DNA of 64,000 nucleotides from UBA4582 sp002389265 (GCA_943788825.1 CALSRT010000009.1:62001-126000); one strand, 5' to 3'. Shown: positions 1 through 8,376, counted from the first letter of the stretch. Notes: generated by a model not told the origin, from the letters alone. Numbers and translations are program-made.

Positions 1-838
1 CCTGAATGCCGATGACATCTGGTGCCAGGGATTTTCTGAGCCGGATCATGGCTCGGACCTTGGCAGCGCTCAGGTGAAAGCAGTACGCGATGGTGACGAG
101 TATGTGATTAACGGGTCGAAGATCTGGACCAGTTTGGGTAGCTATGCAAAATACATGATCTTGCTGGCGCGAACCGACACGGGTGGCCCAAACAAATATG
201 CCGGTTTGAGTTTCTTTCTGGCGCCAATGCATGTGGAGGGTATCACGCCTCAGCCGATCAAGAAGCTGACCGGCGAGTTTGGCTTTTGCCAGACGTTTTT
301 TCATGACGCCCGCATTCCTGCCAATTGTATTATGGGGCAAGAAGGTGAGGGCTGGCAGGTGGCGATGGCCACCCTGATGTTTGAGCGTGGCAATGTTGGC
401 GGCCAGGCCGGTGGGATATCGATGATGGACTTGAACGTTAATGACGTTCTGGAATTGGCCCGGCGTTCAACCCGCAATGGTCGGCCCGTTCTGGAGGATC
501 CATTGATTAGAGACCAGATGGTGCAATTTTTGATTGAGGCCAAGAGCAATAGCTTGATGAGTGCTAAGGGTCGAATTCCCGCATTGAATTCTGAACGTCC
601 CGGTGCGATAGCCATGTCCGGTAAGCTTCGCGGCACCGAGCTCAAGCGACGCTTCTGTCAATTTGCCTTGTCTTTGCAGGGCGCAAATGGCGGACGTTTT
701 ATCGCGCCCGCCGCAGTCGACGGCGGCAAGTGGCAGCGAATCTATTTTAATTCGTTTTCGGCCACCATTGGCGGTGGCACCACGCAGGTTCAATACAACA
801 TTATGGGCGAGCGTGTGCTCGGCTTGCCAAAGAGCTAG
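1..838 (+). CDS. Acyl-CoA dehydrogenase, 5'-truncated by window edge
   Basis: FAD-dependent alpha,beta-desaturation of an acyl-CoA thioester. The frame is open from base 2, so the gene starts outside the window; about 278 residues are visible. The first visible residues carry the family's middle beta-domain signature (WCQGFSEPDHGSDLGS), and the C-terminus carries IGGGTTQVQYNIMGERVLGLP. The Glu usually found as catalytic base in the C-terminal EGT motif is a Gly here (IGGGT). An FERG motif near the middle sits where isovaleryl- and long-chain-type enzymes keep their base (inference). The next gene, 8 bases downstream, is a second acyl-CoA dehydrogenase, so the two may form a heteromeric enzyme. 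Substrate unknown. Confidence 0.92.
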   Translation, partial: LNADDIWCQGFSEPDHGSDLGSAQVKAVRDGDEYVINGSKIWTSLGSYAKYMILLARTDTGGPNKYAGLSFFLAPMHVEGITPQPIKKLTGEFGFCQTFFHDARIPANCIMGQEGEGWQVAMATLMFERGNVGGQAGGISMMDLNVNDVLELARRSTRNGRPVLEDPLIRDQMVQFLIEAKSNSLMSAKGRIPALNSERPGAIAMSGKLRGTELKRRFCQFALSLQGANGGRFIAPAAVDGGKWQRIYFNSFSATIGGGTTQVQYNIMGERVLGLPKS

Positions 839-846
839 GGGGCGGT

Positions 847-1965
847 ATGAGTCAACCAATCGAATTTACGGAAGAACAAAGGATGCTGCTCGATACTGCC
901 ATGGACTTCTGTGGCAAGCACTCTCCGGTGAGCCTGGTGAGGGCGCGGCTGGGCGACGAGCAAACCATTCCCGCCGCGGTCTGGCAGGAAATTGTTGATC
1001 TTGGCTGGTCTGCGATCACCATACCCGAGGTCCATGGTGGTCTGGGGCTGGGTCTGAGTGAGTTGGTGCCGGTGGTGGAATCCATGGGCCGGCACCTGAT
1101 GGCCACGCCGTTAGTCTGGTCTGCGGCAGTGGTCCAGACATTACTTTTAGCCGGCAGTGAGGAACAAAAGAATACCTGGCTGCCGAAGCTCGCGACCGGT
1201 GCTGTCGCGACCATGGGTTTGGTGGAGCTCGATGGCAGTTGGCTGCTGGATGAGCCGACTTGCACCGCCGAAGAACAGGCTGGCAAGCTCGTTCTGACGG
1301 GCACCAAATGCTTTGTTCAGGATGCGACGTTGGCAGATATGATCATCGTCTCAGTGCTATTAGCAGGCCAGCCCCGTCTGGTGTTGTTAGACAAAGCCCA
1401 GATTCCTGTGGCCGCCCTCACCCAGGAAGTGGTGATTGATGAGACTCGCCGTAGTTTTCAGCTCGATTTGGATGGCATCAGTGTCGGTCTGGAGAGTCTG
1501 CTACCGCAGACCTGTTTCGCCGAGATCGAGCAGGTTTTGATGCTGTTACTCAGTGCCGAAATGGTGGGTGGTCATGCCAACACCTTGAACCTGGTGATTG
1601 ACTATCTAAAAACCCGTAAGCAATTTGATAAGTATATCGGTAGCTATCAGGCTCTGAAGCACCCGACGGTGGATATTCTGATCGGCCTGGAGGCCAGTCG
1701 TTCCCATGTCTATCATGGGGCAACGGTGTTTGATCAGGCCGACAGCAGCAGTGCTGACAAGGCGATTGCCTTGCGCATGGCCAAGGCCGTCGCGAGCGAG
1801 GGTTTTGCCTTCGCTGGTGATCGGGCTATTCAGTTTCATGGTGGCTTTGGGTTCACTTTTGAGTGCGATGCCCAGTTGTATCTGCGTCGTGCCCTATGGT
1901 GCCAATACCAATTCGGCGACGAGACCTACCAGCGCAGCTGTCTGGCGCCGCTGTTGTTAGATTAG
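847..1965 (+). CDS. Acyl-CoA dehydrogenase family protein, second of a pair
   Basis: A 372-residue protein with the acyl-CoA dehydrogenase layout: an N-terminal helical domain (FTEEQRMLLDTAMDF), a poorly conserved beta domain, and a C-terminal helical domain with RKQFDKYIGSYQALKH and AIQFHGGFGFTFECDAQLYL. The beta domain lacks the clear flavin-contact signature seen in the upstream partner. It follows that partner by 8 bases and is probably co-transcribed and translated with it. Adjacent unequal pairs of this kind form alpha2-beta2 enzymes in steroid side-chain degradation (known for some actinobacterial and proteobacterial examples). A similar pairing here is inferred. Substrate unknown. Confidence 0.9.
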   Translation: MSQPIEFTEEQRMLLDTAMDFCGKHSPVSLVRARLGDEQTIPAAVWQEIVDLGWSAITIPEVHGGLGLGLSELVPVVESMGRHLMATPLVWSAAVVQTLLLAGSEEQKNTWLPKLATGAVATMGLVELDGSWLLDEPTCTAEEQAGKLVLTGTKCFVQDATLADMIIVSVLLAGQPRLVLLDKAQIPVAALTQEVVIDETRRSFQLDLDGISVGLESLLPQTCFAEIEQVLMLLLSAEMVGGHANTLNLVIDYLKTRKQFDKYIGSYQALKHPTVDILIGLEASRSHVYHGATVFDQADSSSADKAIALRMAKAVASEGFAFAGDRAIQFHGGFGFTFECDAQLYLRRALWCQYQFGDETYQRSCLAPLLLD

Positions 1966-2014
1966 GGGTCAGGTTGGTTTTAGAGGATCGGCGAAGTGCT
2001 AGGTAACGCGTTAG

Positions 2015-2049
2015 TGAAAGCTATTGAATGAAAGCTATTGAATGAAAGC
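2015..2049. repeat. 14-bp direct tandem repeat, 2.5 copies
   Basis: The unit TGAAAGCTATTGAA occurs at 2015-2028 and 2029-2042 exactly, followed by a 7-base partial copy. It lies in the 173-bp gap between the convergent acyl-CoA dehydrogenase and FKBP genes, directly beside a large inverted repeat. No function is evident; replication slippage is the simplest origin. Confidence 0.9.
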
Positions 2050-2117
2050 GGGGTCGCGCAACCGACCTGTGCTGGCAGGCAAATTTGCCGGCATGCAGAG
2101 GTTGCGCTGGAGACCCC
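2050..2117. repeat. Nested inverted repeat between convergent genes, possible bidirectional terminator
   Basis: The outer arms GGGGTC plus GCGCAACC (2050-2063) pair with GGTTGCGC (2100-2107) and GACCCC (2112-2117), with a 4-base bulge on the right. Inside is a perfect 12-base palindrome GGCAAATTTGCC (2078-2089) with arms extending to 2075-2092 at one mismatch. The transcript of either strand could fold into a long stem with an inner hairpin. It sits between two convergent genes, which suits transcription termination or RNA 3'-end protection. No T-tract follows on either side, so it is not a classical intrinsic terminator. Confidence 0.75.
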
Positions 2118-2149
2118 TATTTGACTTCTATTGGACTTCTATTTGACCT
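2117..2149. repeat. 11-bp tandem repeat, 3 copies, across the FKBP gene stop codon
   Basis: Units at 2117-2127, 2128-2138 and 2139-2149 read CTATTTGACTT, CTATTGGACTT and CTATTTGACCT. On the minus strand each unit ends in TAG. The first one read is the stop of the FKBP-type isomerase gene, so the gene's end has been copied twice downstream. The first unit's initial base is shared with the inverted repeat on its left. Confidence 0.85.
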
Positions 2150-2630
2150 CGATGAGCTCGACTTCAAATATCAGCGCCGTATTCCCAGGAATGGGTCCGA
2201 CGCCACGAGCGCCGTAGGCCAAATCTGATGGCACAAACAGCTGCCATTGGTCACCTTCCTGCATCATTTGCAGCGCTTCAGTCCAGCCACTGATCACACC
2301 ATTGACCGGTAATTCCAGTGGCTCGCCCCGTTCAACGGAACTGTCGAAGACTTTGCCGTCGATAAAAGTACCGTGATAATGAGCCTTGACAACATCTGTG
2401 GGTCCGGGGGTTGCGCCTTGTCCGGATTTCATTACGCGGTATTGCAGTCCGGATGCGGTCACAATCACGCCTTCTTTGTTGGCGTTGGCTGCCAGAAAGT
2501 CCTGACCTGCCTTCATTTCATTGCTCATAGTTTCTCCATTGTCTGTATTCGATGGGTTGCTGTCTTCCTGTGCCGGTGAACAGCCAATTAATGCTAAAAG
2601 TACCAGGGTCAAACTGCCGAGTCGTCTCAT
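2139..2630 (-). CDS. FKBP-type peptidyl-prolyl cis-trans isomerase, lipoprotein
   Basis: A 163-residue predicted lipoprotein that should catalyse cis-trans isomerisation of peptidyl-proline bonds in the cell envelope. The N-terminus is a short signal peptide ending in a lipobox (LIGC, Cys17), which predicts lipid attachment. A Ser/Asn-rich linker and a short helical stretch lead to one FKBP domain (about residues 70-163) with VKAHYHGTFIDGKVFDSS, GWTEALQMMQEGD and LAYGARG. The long dimerisation arm of Mip and FkpA is largely missing, so it is a compact form. It stands alone, convergent with the acyl-CoA dehydrogenase pair, and its stop codon lies in an 11-bp tandem repeat. Confidence 0.93.
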   Translation of the reverse strand: MRRLGSLTLVLLALIGCSPAQEDSNPSNTDNGETMSNEMKAGQDFLAANANKEGVIVTASGLQYRVMKSGQGATPGPTDVVKAHYHGTFIDGKVFDSSVERGEPLELPVNGVISGWTEALQMMQEGDQWQLFVPSDLAYGARGVGPIPGNTALIFEVELIEVK

Positions 2631-2753
2631 TCACGTTCCAGGGTAGGATAAATCAGCCGCAAGGTTAGCATAAATGGTGAATAAACAGGGTGTCTTGATG
2701 GCATCGCCTAGGTTAATGTCGACTTAGGTTTATTGAAGAGCGAGAAATGTGGA

Positions 2754-3815
2754 ATGGATATTGGCATCTGTGTGCAAAGTCATATTAACGATATCGATTA
2801 CGTCGTGCAGGCCGAAGCCCTGGGCTACAGTCATGGCTGGTTCGCTGACAGCCAGATGATTTGGTCTGATTGCTATGCGACCCTGGCGCTGGCCGCCCAT
2901 CGCACGACAACCATTAAGCTGGGCACCGGTGTTGCGATCAGCGGTACGCGTCCTGCGCCGGTGAATGCCGCCGGTATTGCCACCATCAATGCCTTGGCGC
3001 CAGGCCGAACCTTCTTTGGCGTCGGAGCCGGCAATACAGCGATGCGAATCATGGATTTGCCACCCCAACCCATCGCTGAGTATGATCAGTATTTGAGCAC
3101 CATTAAGCCACTGTTAGCTGGAGATGAGGCAATTTACCATCATCGTGGCCGAGATATCCCCATTCGCCATATTATGCCTGATGAGGGCTTCGTCAATGTC
3201 ACTGACCCCATCCCCATGTATGTATCGGGTTTTGGACCTAAATCGCTGGCGCTCGCAGGTAAGCACGGTGATGGCGCGGTCCTCGCGTTTACCTCTAACC
3301 CGGCCACCATGGAGAGCATGTGGCTGATGATTGAGGCCGGCGCCAGCGACGACTTTCAGCGCGAGGACTTTTATACCACAGCACTGACAGCCATGCTGGT
3401 GCTTGATAAAGGTGAGGCGGTAGACTCGGCCAGGGTTAAGCACGAAGTGGGGGCGATGGCGATTGCGGCATTGCATTACAGCTATGACCAGTACCGAAAT
3501 TTTGGTCATCAACCGCCGTCGCACCTCACGGCCATTTGGCCTGATTACATTAAGATGATTGAGGCGGTGCCCCTCGCTCGGCGCCACCAGCGAATTCATC
3601 AGGGTCATAATTGTTGGGTGTTGCCCGAGGAAGAAAAATTCCTCACTAAGTCGCTACTCCAGGCCAGCTGCCTGATCGGTACTCAGGATCAATTGATTGA
3701 AACCCTGCAGGGTTTGCAGGCTGCTGGTTTGAATCAGGTGATGAATCTGCCGGCTTTCGCGCCGCGCTTTGAGATCATGGCGCGGATCGCTCGAGATATT
3801 ATTCCCAATGTTTAG
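2754..3815 (+). CDS. LLM-class flavin-dependent oxidoreductase (luciferase-like TIM barrel)
   Basis: About 353 residues related to bacterial luciferases and F420-dependent methylene-tetrahydromethanopterin reductases. The start is placed at the ATG giving MDIGICVQSHIND, because this is the first beta strand of the barrel; an in-frame TTG lies 21 bases upstream. Recognisable parts are GYSHGWFADSQM (second strand), LGTGVAISGTRPAP, and GRTFFGVGAGNTAMRI, the flavin or F420 phosphate region. Members use FMN or F420 to oxidise or reduce varied substrates, and the sequence does not fix which. It is a single gene between the FKBP gene and a convergent LysR regulator. The substrate cannot be assigned. 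Confidence 0.9.
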   Translation: MDIGICVQSHINDIDYVVQAEALGYSHGWFADSQMIWSDCYATLALAAHRTTTIKLGTGVAISGTRPAPVNAAGIATINALAPGRTFFGVGAGNTAMRIMDLPPQPIAEYDQYLSTIKPLLAGDEAIYHHRGRDIPIRHIMPDEGFVNVTDPIPMYVSGFGPKSLALAGKHGDGAVLAFTSNPATMESMWLMIEAGASDDFQREDFYTTALTAMLVLDKGEAVDSARVKHEVGAMAIAALHYSYDQYRNFGHQPPSHLTAIWPDYIKMIEAVPLARRHQRIHQGHNCWVLPEEEKFLTKSLLQASCLIGTQDQLIETLQGLQAAGLNQVMNLPAFAPRFEIMARIARDIIPNV

Positions 3816-3981
3816 AGAAGGCTTATGGTCTTTGTCGTGAGATAGGCTGGTTGCGGTCCGCCAGCTAACAGGGGGGCAAGGGCGACTTGAGTAGTAGGTC
3901 CTCGATGAGGGGTATTGCTGGCAGGCGAGTCTTAAGTCGTTGCTAAAAGCGATTTTTAGTCGCAGGTATAACCACAAGGCT

Positions 3982-4881
3982 TTAGTTCAAGCGCGCACTA
4001 TTATCCTGTACCAACTGTTTTAGGAAGTCGGCCACAGCTCGGATCCGCGCATGGTCAGCCACATCTTCATGGATAGCCAGCCAGAAGGAACGGGTGATCA
4101 GGACGCTATCGGCAAGGACTAATTGCAGGCCGGGATCGGCCATCGCGAGAAACCGCGGCAGCATGGCGATGCCGCAGCCAGCACGGGCCATTTGCGCCTG
4201 GGCCAGCAGGCTTGAGCTGCACAGTTTTGGCACCAGGCCGGAATCCAGATCGTTGTAGTAACGCAGTTTCGGTGAATAGATCAAGTCATCCACATAACCG
4301 ATCAAGGTGTGGGCATGCAGATCAGGAATAGTTTGTGGGACCTCAGCCTGGCTCAGATAGCCAGGGCTAGCGTAAAGCTGCAGGCTATAGTCAGTGAGTT
4401 TGCTGATCTTCAGGCGGCCGGTAGTCGGTCTGGATAATAGAACTGCCAGATCTGCTTCACGCTTTGAAACATTCAATAAGCCGCTGGTGGCTACCAATTC
4501 CAGCACCAGGGAGGGGTAAGTCTGGCTGAGTTGGCGAAGCCCCGGCGCGATCAAGGCATTGCCAAAACCCTCTGTGACGCTCAACCTCACCGTGCCTTGA
4601 ACTCGGCTGACCTCACCGGCGATTTCAGCTTGTACTGCATACATGGTGTGTTCTATCTGCTCGACCTGCTTGAGCAACCACTCACCGGCGGTGGTCAGCC
4701 GGTGGCCTCGGCGCGATCGGTCGAACAAGCCCGTGCCCAGAGTTTGCTCCAGTCGCCGCAGGCGTCGCCCTACCGTCGTCGGGTCCTGTTCAAGAGTGTC
4801 CGCGGCGGCATCCAGATTGCCCTGTCGTGCGACTGCCAGGAAAACTCTAAGGTCGTCCCAGTTCGTATTGTTCAGATCCAA
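3982..4881 (-). CDS. LysR-family transcriptional regulator
   Basis: A 299-residue regulator starting at TTG. Residues about 8-67 form the winged helix-turn-helix (NWDDLRVFLAVARQGNLDAA, then TTVGRRLRRLEQTLGTGLFDR). The rest is a LysR-type effector-binding domain that ends with the GIAMLPRFLA segment typical of the second subdomain. LysR proteins usually act on a divergent neighbour in response to a pathway metabolite. Here the divergent neighbour is a short-chain dehydrogenase across a 252-bp gap that holds an 11-bp inverted repeat, so that gene is the likely target (inference). The effector is unknown. Confidence 0.93.
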   Translation of the reverse strand: MDLNNTNWDDLRVFLAVARQGNLDAAADTLEQDPTTVGRRLRRLEQTLGTGLFDRSRRGHRLTTAGEWLLKQVEQIEHTMYAVQAEIAGEVSRVQGTVRLSVTEGFGNALIAPGLRQLSQTYPSLVLELVATSGLLNVSKREADLAVLLSRPTTGRLKISKLTDYSLQLYASPGYLSQAEVPQTIPDLHAHTLIGYVDDLIYSPKLRYYNDLDSGLVPKLCSSSLLAQAQMARAGCGIAMLPRFLAMADPGLQLVLADSVLITRSFWLAIHEDVADHARIRAVADFLKQLVQDNSARLN

Positions 4882-4925
4882 AAGTTCTTGGCCTTGATGA
4901 CTTCAACAGAGCGTAGTTATCAATG

Positions 4926-4981
4926 ATGTGGCTGGCTGAGTCAATGACTTGTGGCGAATACCGGGTCCATGCCAGCCACAT
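4926..4981. promoter_or_regulatory. 11-bp inverted repeat in the LysR/SDR divergent intergenic region
   Basis: ATGTGGCTGGC at 4926-4936 is perfectly complementary to GCCAGCCACAT at 4971-4981, with 34 bases between. The centre-to-centre distance is 45 bp. It lies 45 bp upstream of the LysR start and about 150 bp upstream of the dehydrogenase start, so it could be a regulator site or a leader hairpin for the lysR transcript. It is longer than a usual LysR T-N11-A box. A smaller inverted repeat, GCCAT with ATGGC, lies near 5047-5063. Confidence 0.5.
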
Positions 4982-5133
4982 TTTCCGTGCATTGCGCCGC
5001 CGCTGAATAGTTCGTATCCTGCGGGGGTGCTGAAACTTGCAGCGAGCCATTGCCGCGATGGCACAGTAAGTTCAGTAGGGTGCGCGGTTGTCCGTTATTG
5101 AGCAGTTAATCTAACGATATTTAAGGGGTGTGT

Positions 5134-6096
5134 ATGAAGGATTTCGCAGGCAAATTAGCGGTCATTACCGGTGGCGGCACAGGCATGGGGCGAGAACTTG
5201 CCCGGCAATTGGTCGCAGAAGGTTGTGATGTTGCGATCTGTGATGTGATTGATGAAAACATGCAGGAAACGCTCAAGATTTGCCAGCAGGAAGGTCCGCA
5301 AGGTGTGCGTATTACGGCGCACAAATGCGACGTTTCAAAGGAAGATCAGGTGCTGCGATTTCGTGACGAAGTGCTCGACCTGCACGGTCGTGATCACATT
5401 AACCTGTTGTTTAATAACGCCGGTATTGGTGCCGGTGTGAGCTTCGTCGATGGCTCGCGTGAAGACTGGGAAAGAACCTTCAATATCTGTTGGTACGGGG
5501 TCTACTATAATGCTCGAGCCTTTATGCCGTATCTTGTCGCGGCGACTGAAGCGCATATGATCAATACCAGCAGCGTCAATGGTTTCTGGGCCAGTTTAGG
5601 GCCAGGCTCAACTCACAGCGCTTACAGTGCCGCTAAATTTGCCGTGAAAGGCTTTACCGAAGCGCTGGTCTCGGACCTGCGAGTCAATGCCCCGCACGTC
5701 AAAGTCTCAGTGGTGATGCCAGGTCATATCGGCACCTCCATCGCGATTAATTCTGGCAAGATATCCGGTCATGCGGTGGAAGACTTTACCGCCGAAGAGC
5801 TGGTTAGCGTCCGCAAGCGTATTACCGCCCGCCTGGGAACCGACTTGTCTGAAGTCACTGACGACCAGATCAAGGCGATGATCAAAGCGCAGGGCGAAGC
5901 GTTTCGAGATAATGCGCCAACCACCGCCGGGGAAGCTGCGGCGATGATGTTGCAAGGTGTCAGGGATGAACGTTGGCGGGTGCTGCTGGGCGACGACGCC
6001 CAAGTGCTGGATCGACTGGTGCGAGAAAACCCAGAAGAAGCCTACGAGGAAAGCTTTATGGTCAAGCTTCGTGAGCAGGCCAACTGGGGGCTCTAA
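5134..6096 (+). CDS. Short-chain dehydrogenase/reductase (SDR)
   Basis: A 320-residue NAD(P)-dependent oxidoreductase with a Rossmann fold. The dinucleotide motif TGGGTGMGRELA lies near residues 12-23, NNAG follows, and the catalytic Ser-Tyr-Lys set is visible as NTSSVNGF and YSAAKFAVKG. The start is the ATG five bases after an AAGGGG Shine-Dalgarno; a GTG two codons upstream is less likely because it overlaps that site. The C-terminal 100 residues are longer than in the compact 250-residue SDRs and carry no recognised motif. It is divergent from a LysR gene that probably regulates it. Substrate unknown. Confidence 0.92.
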   Translation: MKDFAGKLAVITGGGTGMGRELARQLVAEGCDVAICDVIDENMQETLKICQQEGPQGVRITAHKCDVSKEDQVLRFRDEVLDLHGRDHINLLFNNAGIGAGVSFVDGSREDWERTFNICWYGVYYNARAFMPYLVAATEAHMINTSSVNGFWASLGPGSTHSAYSAAKFAVKGFTEALVSDLRVNAPHVKVSVVMPGHIGTSIAINSGKISGHAVEDFTAEELVSVRKRITARLGTDLSEVTDDQIKAMIKAQGEAFRDNAPTTAGEAAAMMLQGVRDERWRVLLGDDAQVLDRLVRENPEEAYEESFMVKLREQANWGL

Positions 6097-6240
6097 CTAG
6101 TCTATAGAATCAAACGCCCTGGAAACTCAAACTAATTAGGGTGCCAGGGTTAGGCGCAGACAAGTCTGTTATGCTGCCTGGTTCACATTTCACTGTTTTT
6201 GCTGCCTTCAGCAGGGTGACCAGCCGGAGTTCATTTTCTG

Positions 6241-6723
6241 ATGATCGTTTTGCGCAACCTAAGCGCCACTGAGTTTGCCGATTATCGCGCTTACTTCGTC
6301 GCGGATTATGCGCGAGAAATTATCAGCAATTATGCTGAGACACCTGCTCGCGCCGAGGCAATCGCCAGGGCAGATATGGACGAAAACTTCCCCGCCGGTG
6401 TGCCAGTAGGCGCGAATGAATTGGTTGGTATTGACTGGGTTGTGGATGAGATATCAACCCACGTGGGTTATCTCTGGTATACCATTGACGGGCCGGGGCG
6501 CTCAGCGTTTATCTGTGATTTTTATATACTGGCACCACAGCGAAGCCGCGGTTATGGCCGCTTGACTATCGAGCTGCTTGAGGCACAGTTGCTTGCCGCT
6601 GGCGTCACGCAGCTGCAGCTGCGGGTGGCTCATGATAACCAGCGGGCGCTGCGTCTGTATCAGGAAATCGGTTTTTTCGTGACGGGCCACAATATGCTGA
6701 AACGGCTTGCCAGTAAGGCTTAA
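6241..6723 (+). CDS. GNAT-family N-acetyltransferase
   Basis: A 160-residue acetyl-CoA-dependent acyltransferase. The acetyl-CoA binding motif A is visible as LAPQRSRGYGRLTIELLEAQ (about residues 97-116), followed by LRVAHDNQRALRLYQEIGF, the typical motif B with the conserved LY-x-x-x-GF ending. The N-terminal half is less conserved, as is normal for the family. A weak CCGGAG lies 11 bases before the ATG. It stands alone between the SDR gene and the valine operon. The acceptor amine cannot be told from the sequence. Confidence 0.88.
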   Translation: MIVLRNLSATEFADYRAYFVADYAREIISNYAETPARAEAIARADMDENFPAGVPVGANELVGIDWVVDEISTHVGYLWYTIDGPGRSAFICDFYILAPQRSRGYGRLTIELLEAQLLAAGVTQLQLRVAHDNQRALRLYQEIGFFVTGHNMLKRLASKA

Positions 6724-6760
6724 AAAGTCGCGCATTTTGGTGGCCAATGCTTGGGGTGTA

Positions 6761-6801
6761 AATGCAGGTAAATAATGCATATATGTCCCTGTACCTGTAT
6801 T
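6761..6801. promoter_or_regulatory. Candidate operator upstream of mmsA operon
   Basis: AATGCAGGTA at 6761-6770 is the inverted complement of TACCTGTATT at 6792-6801 with one mismatch, and the palindrome ATGCAT (6775-6780) lies between. The half-site centres are 31 bp apart, close to three helical turns. A TATACT hexamer at 6811-6816 just downstream could be a -10 element for the operon. The binding protein is not known; no regulator gene is linked. Confidence 0.4.
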
Positions 6802-6849
6802 AATGCACGCTATACTATGGTGTCTAAGATTATTTTAAGGAAGAACGGC

Positions 6850-8376
6850 ATGTCCCAGGCAACAGCTACGCCTTCAATCAATAGCGCTAAAACCGTCGAT
6901 ATCTATGTTAACGGGGGTTTCCGTCAGAGTGCTGCCACCGAGACGGTGCCAGTGACGAATCCGGCCAATCAGGCCGTGATCGCTTATGCGCCACTGACGA
7001 CCATGGCGGAAGTGGATGAGGCGGTGGCCGCGGCGCAAGCTGCATTTCTACTCTGGCGCCGAGTGCCAGCGCCGGAACGGGCGCGCATTATGATGAAGTA
7101 CCAGATGCTGTTAAAGGACAACCACGATCAGATCGCGGCGATTCTGGCGCTGGAAACGGGCAAAACATTTGCCGATGCGCAGGGTGATGTCTGGCGTGGT
7201 ATCGAAGTGGTTGAGCAGGCCTGTAATGTCCCCGCCATGATGATGGGCGAGACCTCTGAAAACGTTGCTCGCGGCATCGATACCTACAGCCTGATTCAGC
7301 CCTTGGGTGTGTGTGTCGGTATTACCCCCTTCAATTTTCCGGCGATGATACCCATGTGGATGTTCCCCATGGCCATCGCTTGTGGCAATACCTTTGTGTT
7401 GAAGCCATCTGAGCAGGATCCCATGACGCCGAATCGATTGGTTGAGCTGTTCTATGAAGCGGGTTTTCCACGGGACCTGGTGCAGGTCATCCACGGCGGG
7501 CGCGAGCAGGTTGATGCCTTGATTACCCATCCCGATACGCGGGCAATTTCTTTTGTCGGTTCGGTACCTGTCGGTCAGCATGTTTACCGTCTCGGCACGG
7601 ATCACTTGAAGCGCGTGCAGTGTATGGCAGGCGCGAAGAACCATATGGTGATCATGCCAGACGCTAACCGGGCGCAGGTAGTGAGTGCTCTAGTGGGGTC
7701 GTCAGTGGGCGCCGCAGGGCAACGTTGTATGGCGATCAGCGTGGCGGTATTTGTGGGTGATGCCGTGGACATGATCGAAGATGTTCGTGCCGCCATGGCC
7801 GTGGTCAAGCCCGGTGCCTGGGACGATGACAAGGCTGGTTACGGTCCGCAGATTAGTCCGCAGGCCAAAACTCGCATTCTGGGTTATATCCAGAAGGGTA
7901 AAGATGAAGGCGCCACTTGCCTGCTCGACGGCAGTGACTGCGCGGTAGATGGGCTGCCCGATGGCAACTTCGTGGGGCCGACGCTGTTTGCTGATGTCAG
8001 CCGGGATATGACGATCTACAAGGAAGAGATTTTTGGTCCGGTACTGGTCACCATGGCGGCCACGACACTGGAAGAAGCGATCCAGGTTATCAACGACAAT
8101 CCCTATGGTAATGGTGTGTCAATTTTCACCTCTTCTGGCGGTGCGGCGCGCAAGTTCCAAAGCGAAATTGAAGTGGGTCAGGTGGGCATCAATATCCCGA
8201 TTCCAGTGCCCTTGCCATTCTTTTCATTCACTGGCTGGAAGAACTCCTTCTACGGAGATCAGCATGCTTATGGCAAGCAGGCGATTCGGTTCTATACAGA
8301 AACCAAAACGATCACCGCCCGCTGGTTTGACGATGACGCGGTTGTTGCATCGAATATGACCATAGCATTGAAGTAA
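6850..8376 (+). CDS. mmsA: CoA-acylating methylmalonate-semialdehyde dehydrogenase
   Basis: A 508-residue aldehyde dehydrogenase that converts methylmalonate semialdehyde, NAD+ and CoA to propionyl-CoA, the last step of valine breakdown. It has VYVNGGFRQS at the N-terminus, the cofactor segment PFNFPAMIPMWMFPMAIACG, FVGSVPVGQHVY, and the nucleophilic Cys in AGQRCMAISVAVFVG. The general-base Glu of hydrolytic aldehyde dehydrogenases is replaced by AGAKNH, as is normal in this CoA-dependent family. The start is the ATG six bases after AAGGAAG; an upstream in-frame extension of 25 codons has no support. It is the first gene of a five-gene operon, and its stop overlaps the next start by one base. 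Confidence 0.95.
   Translation: MSQATATPSINSAKTVDIYVNGGFRQSAATETVPVTNPANQAVIAYAPLTTMAEVDEAVAAAQAAFLLWRRVPAPERARIMMKYQMLLKDNHDQIAAILALETGKTFADAQGDVWRGIEVVEQACNVPAMMMGETSENVARGIDTYSLIQPLGVCVGITPFNFPAMIPMWMFPMAIACGNTFVLKPSEQDPMTPNRLVELFYEAGFPRDLVQVIHGGREQVDALITHPDTRAISFVGSVPVGQHVYRLGTDHLKRVQCMAGAKNHMVIMPDANRAQVVSALVGSSVGAAGQRCMAISVAVFVGDAVDMIEDVRAAMAVVKPGAWDDDKAGYGPQISPQAKTRILGYIQKGKDEGATCLLDGSDCAVDGLPDGNFVGPTLFADVSRDMTIYKEEIFGPVLVTMAATTLEEAIQVINDNPYGNGVSIFTSSGGAARKFQSEIEVGQVGINIPIPVPLPFFSFTGWKNSFYGDQHAYGKQAIRFYTETKTITARWFDDDAVVASNMTIALK

Noticed and set aside
3943..3959. Small hairpin CTAAAA/TTTTAG between the LLM and LysR genes as a terminator
   Set aside because: The stem is short and only A-T, with no GC core; unlikely to terminate transcription.
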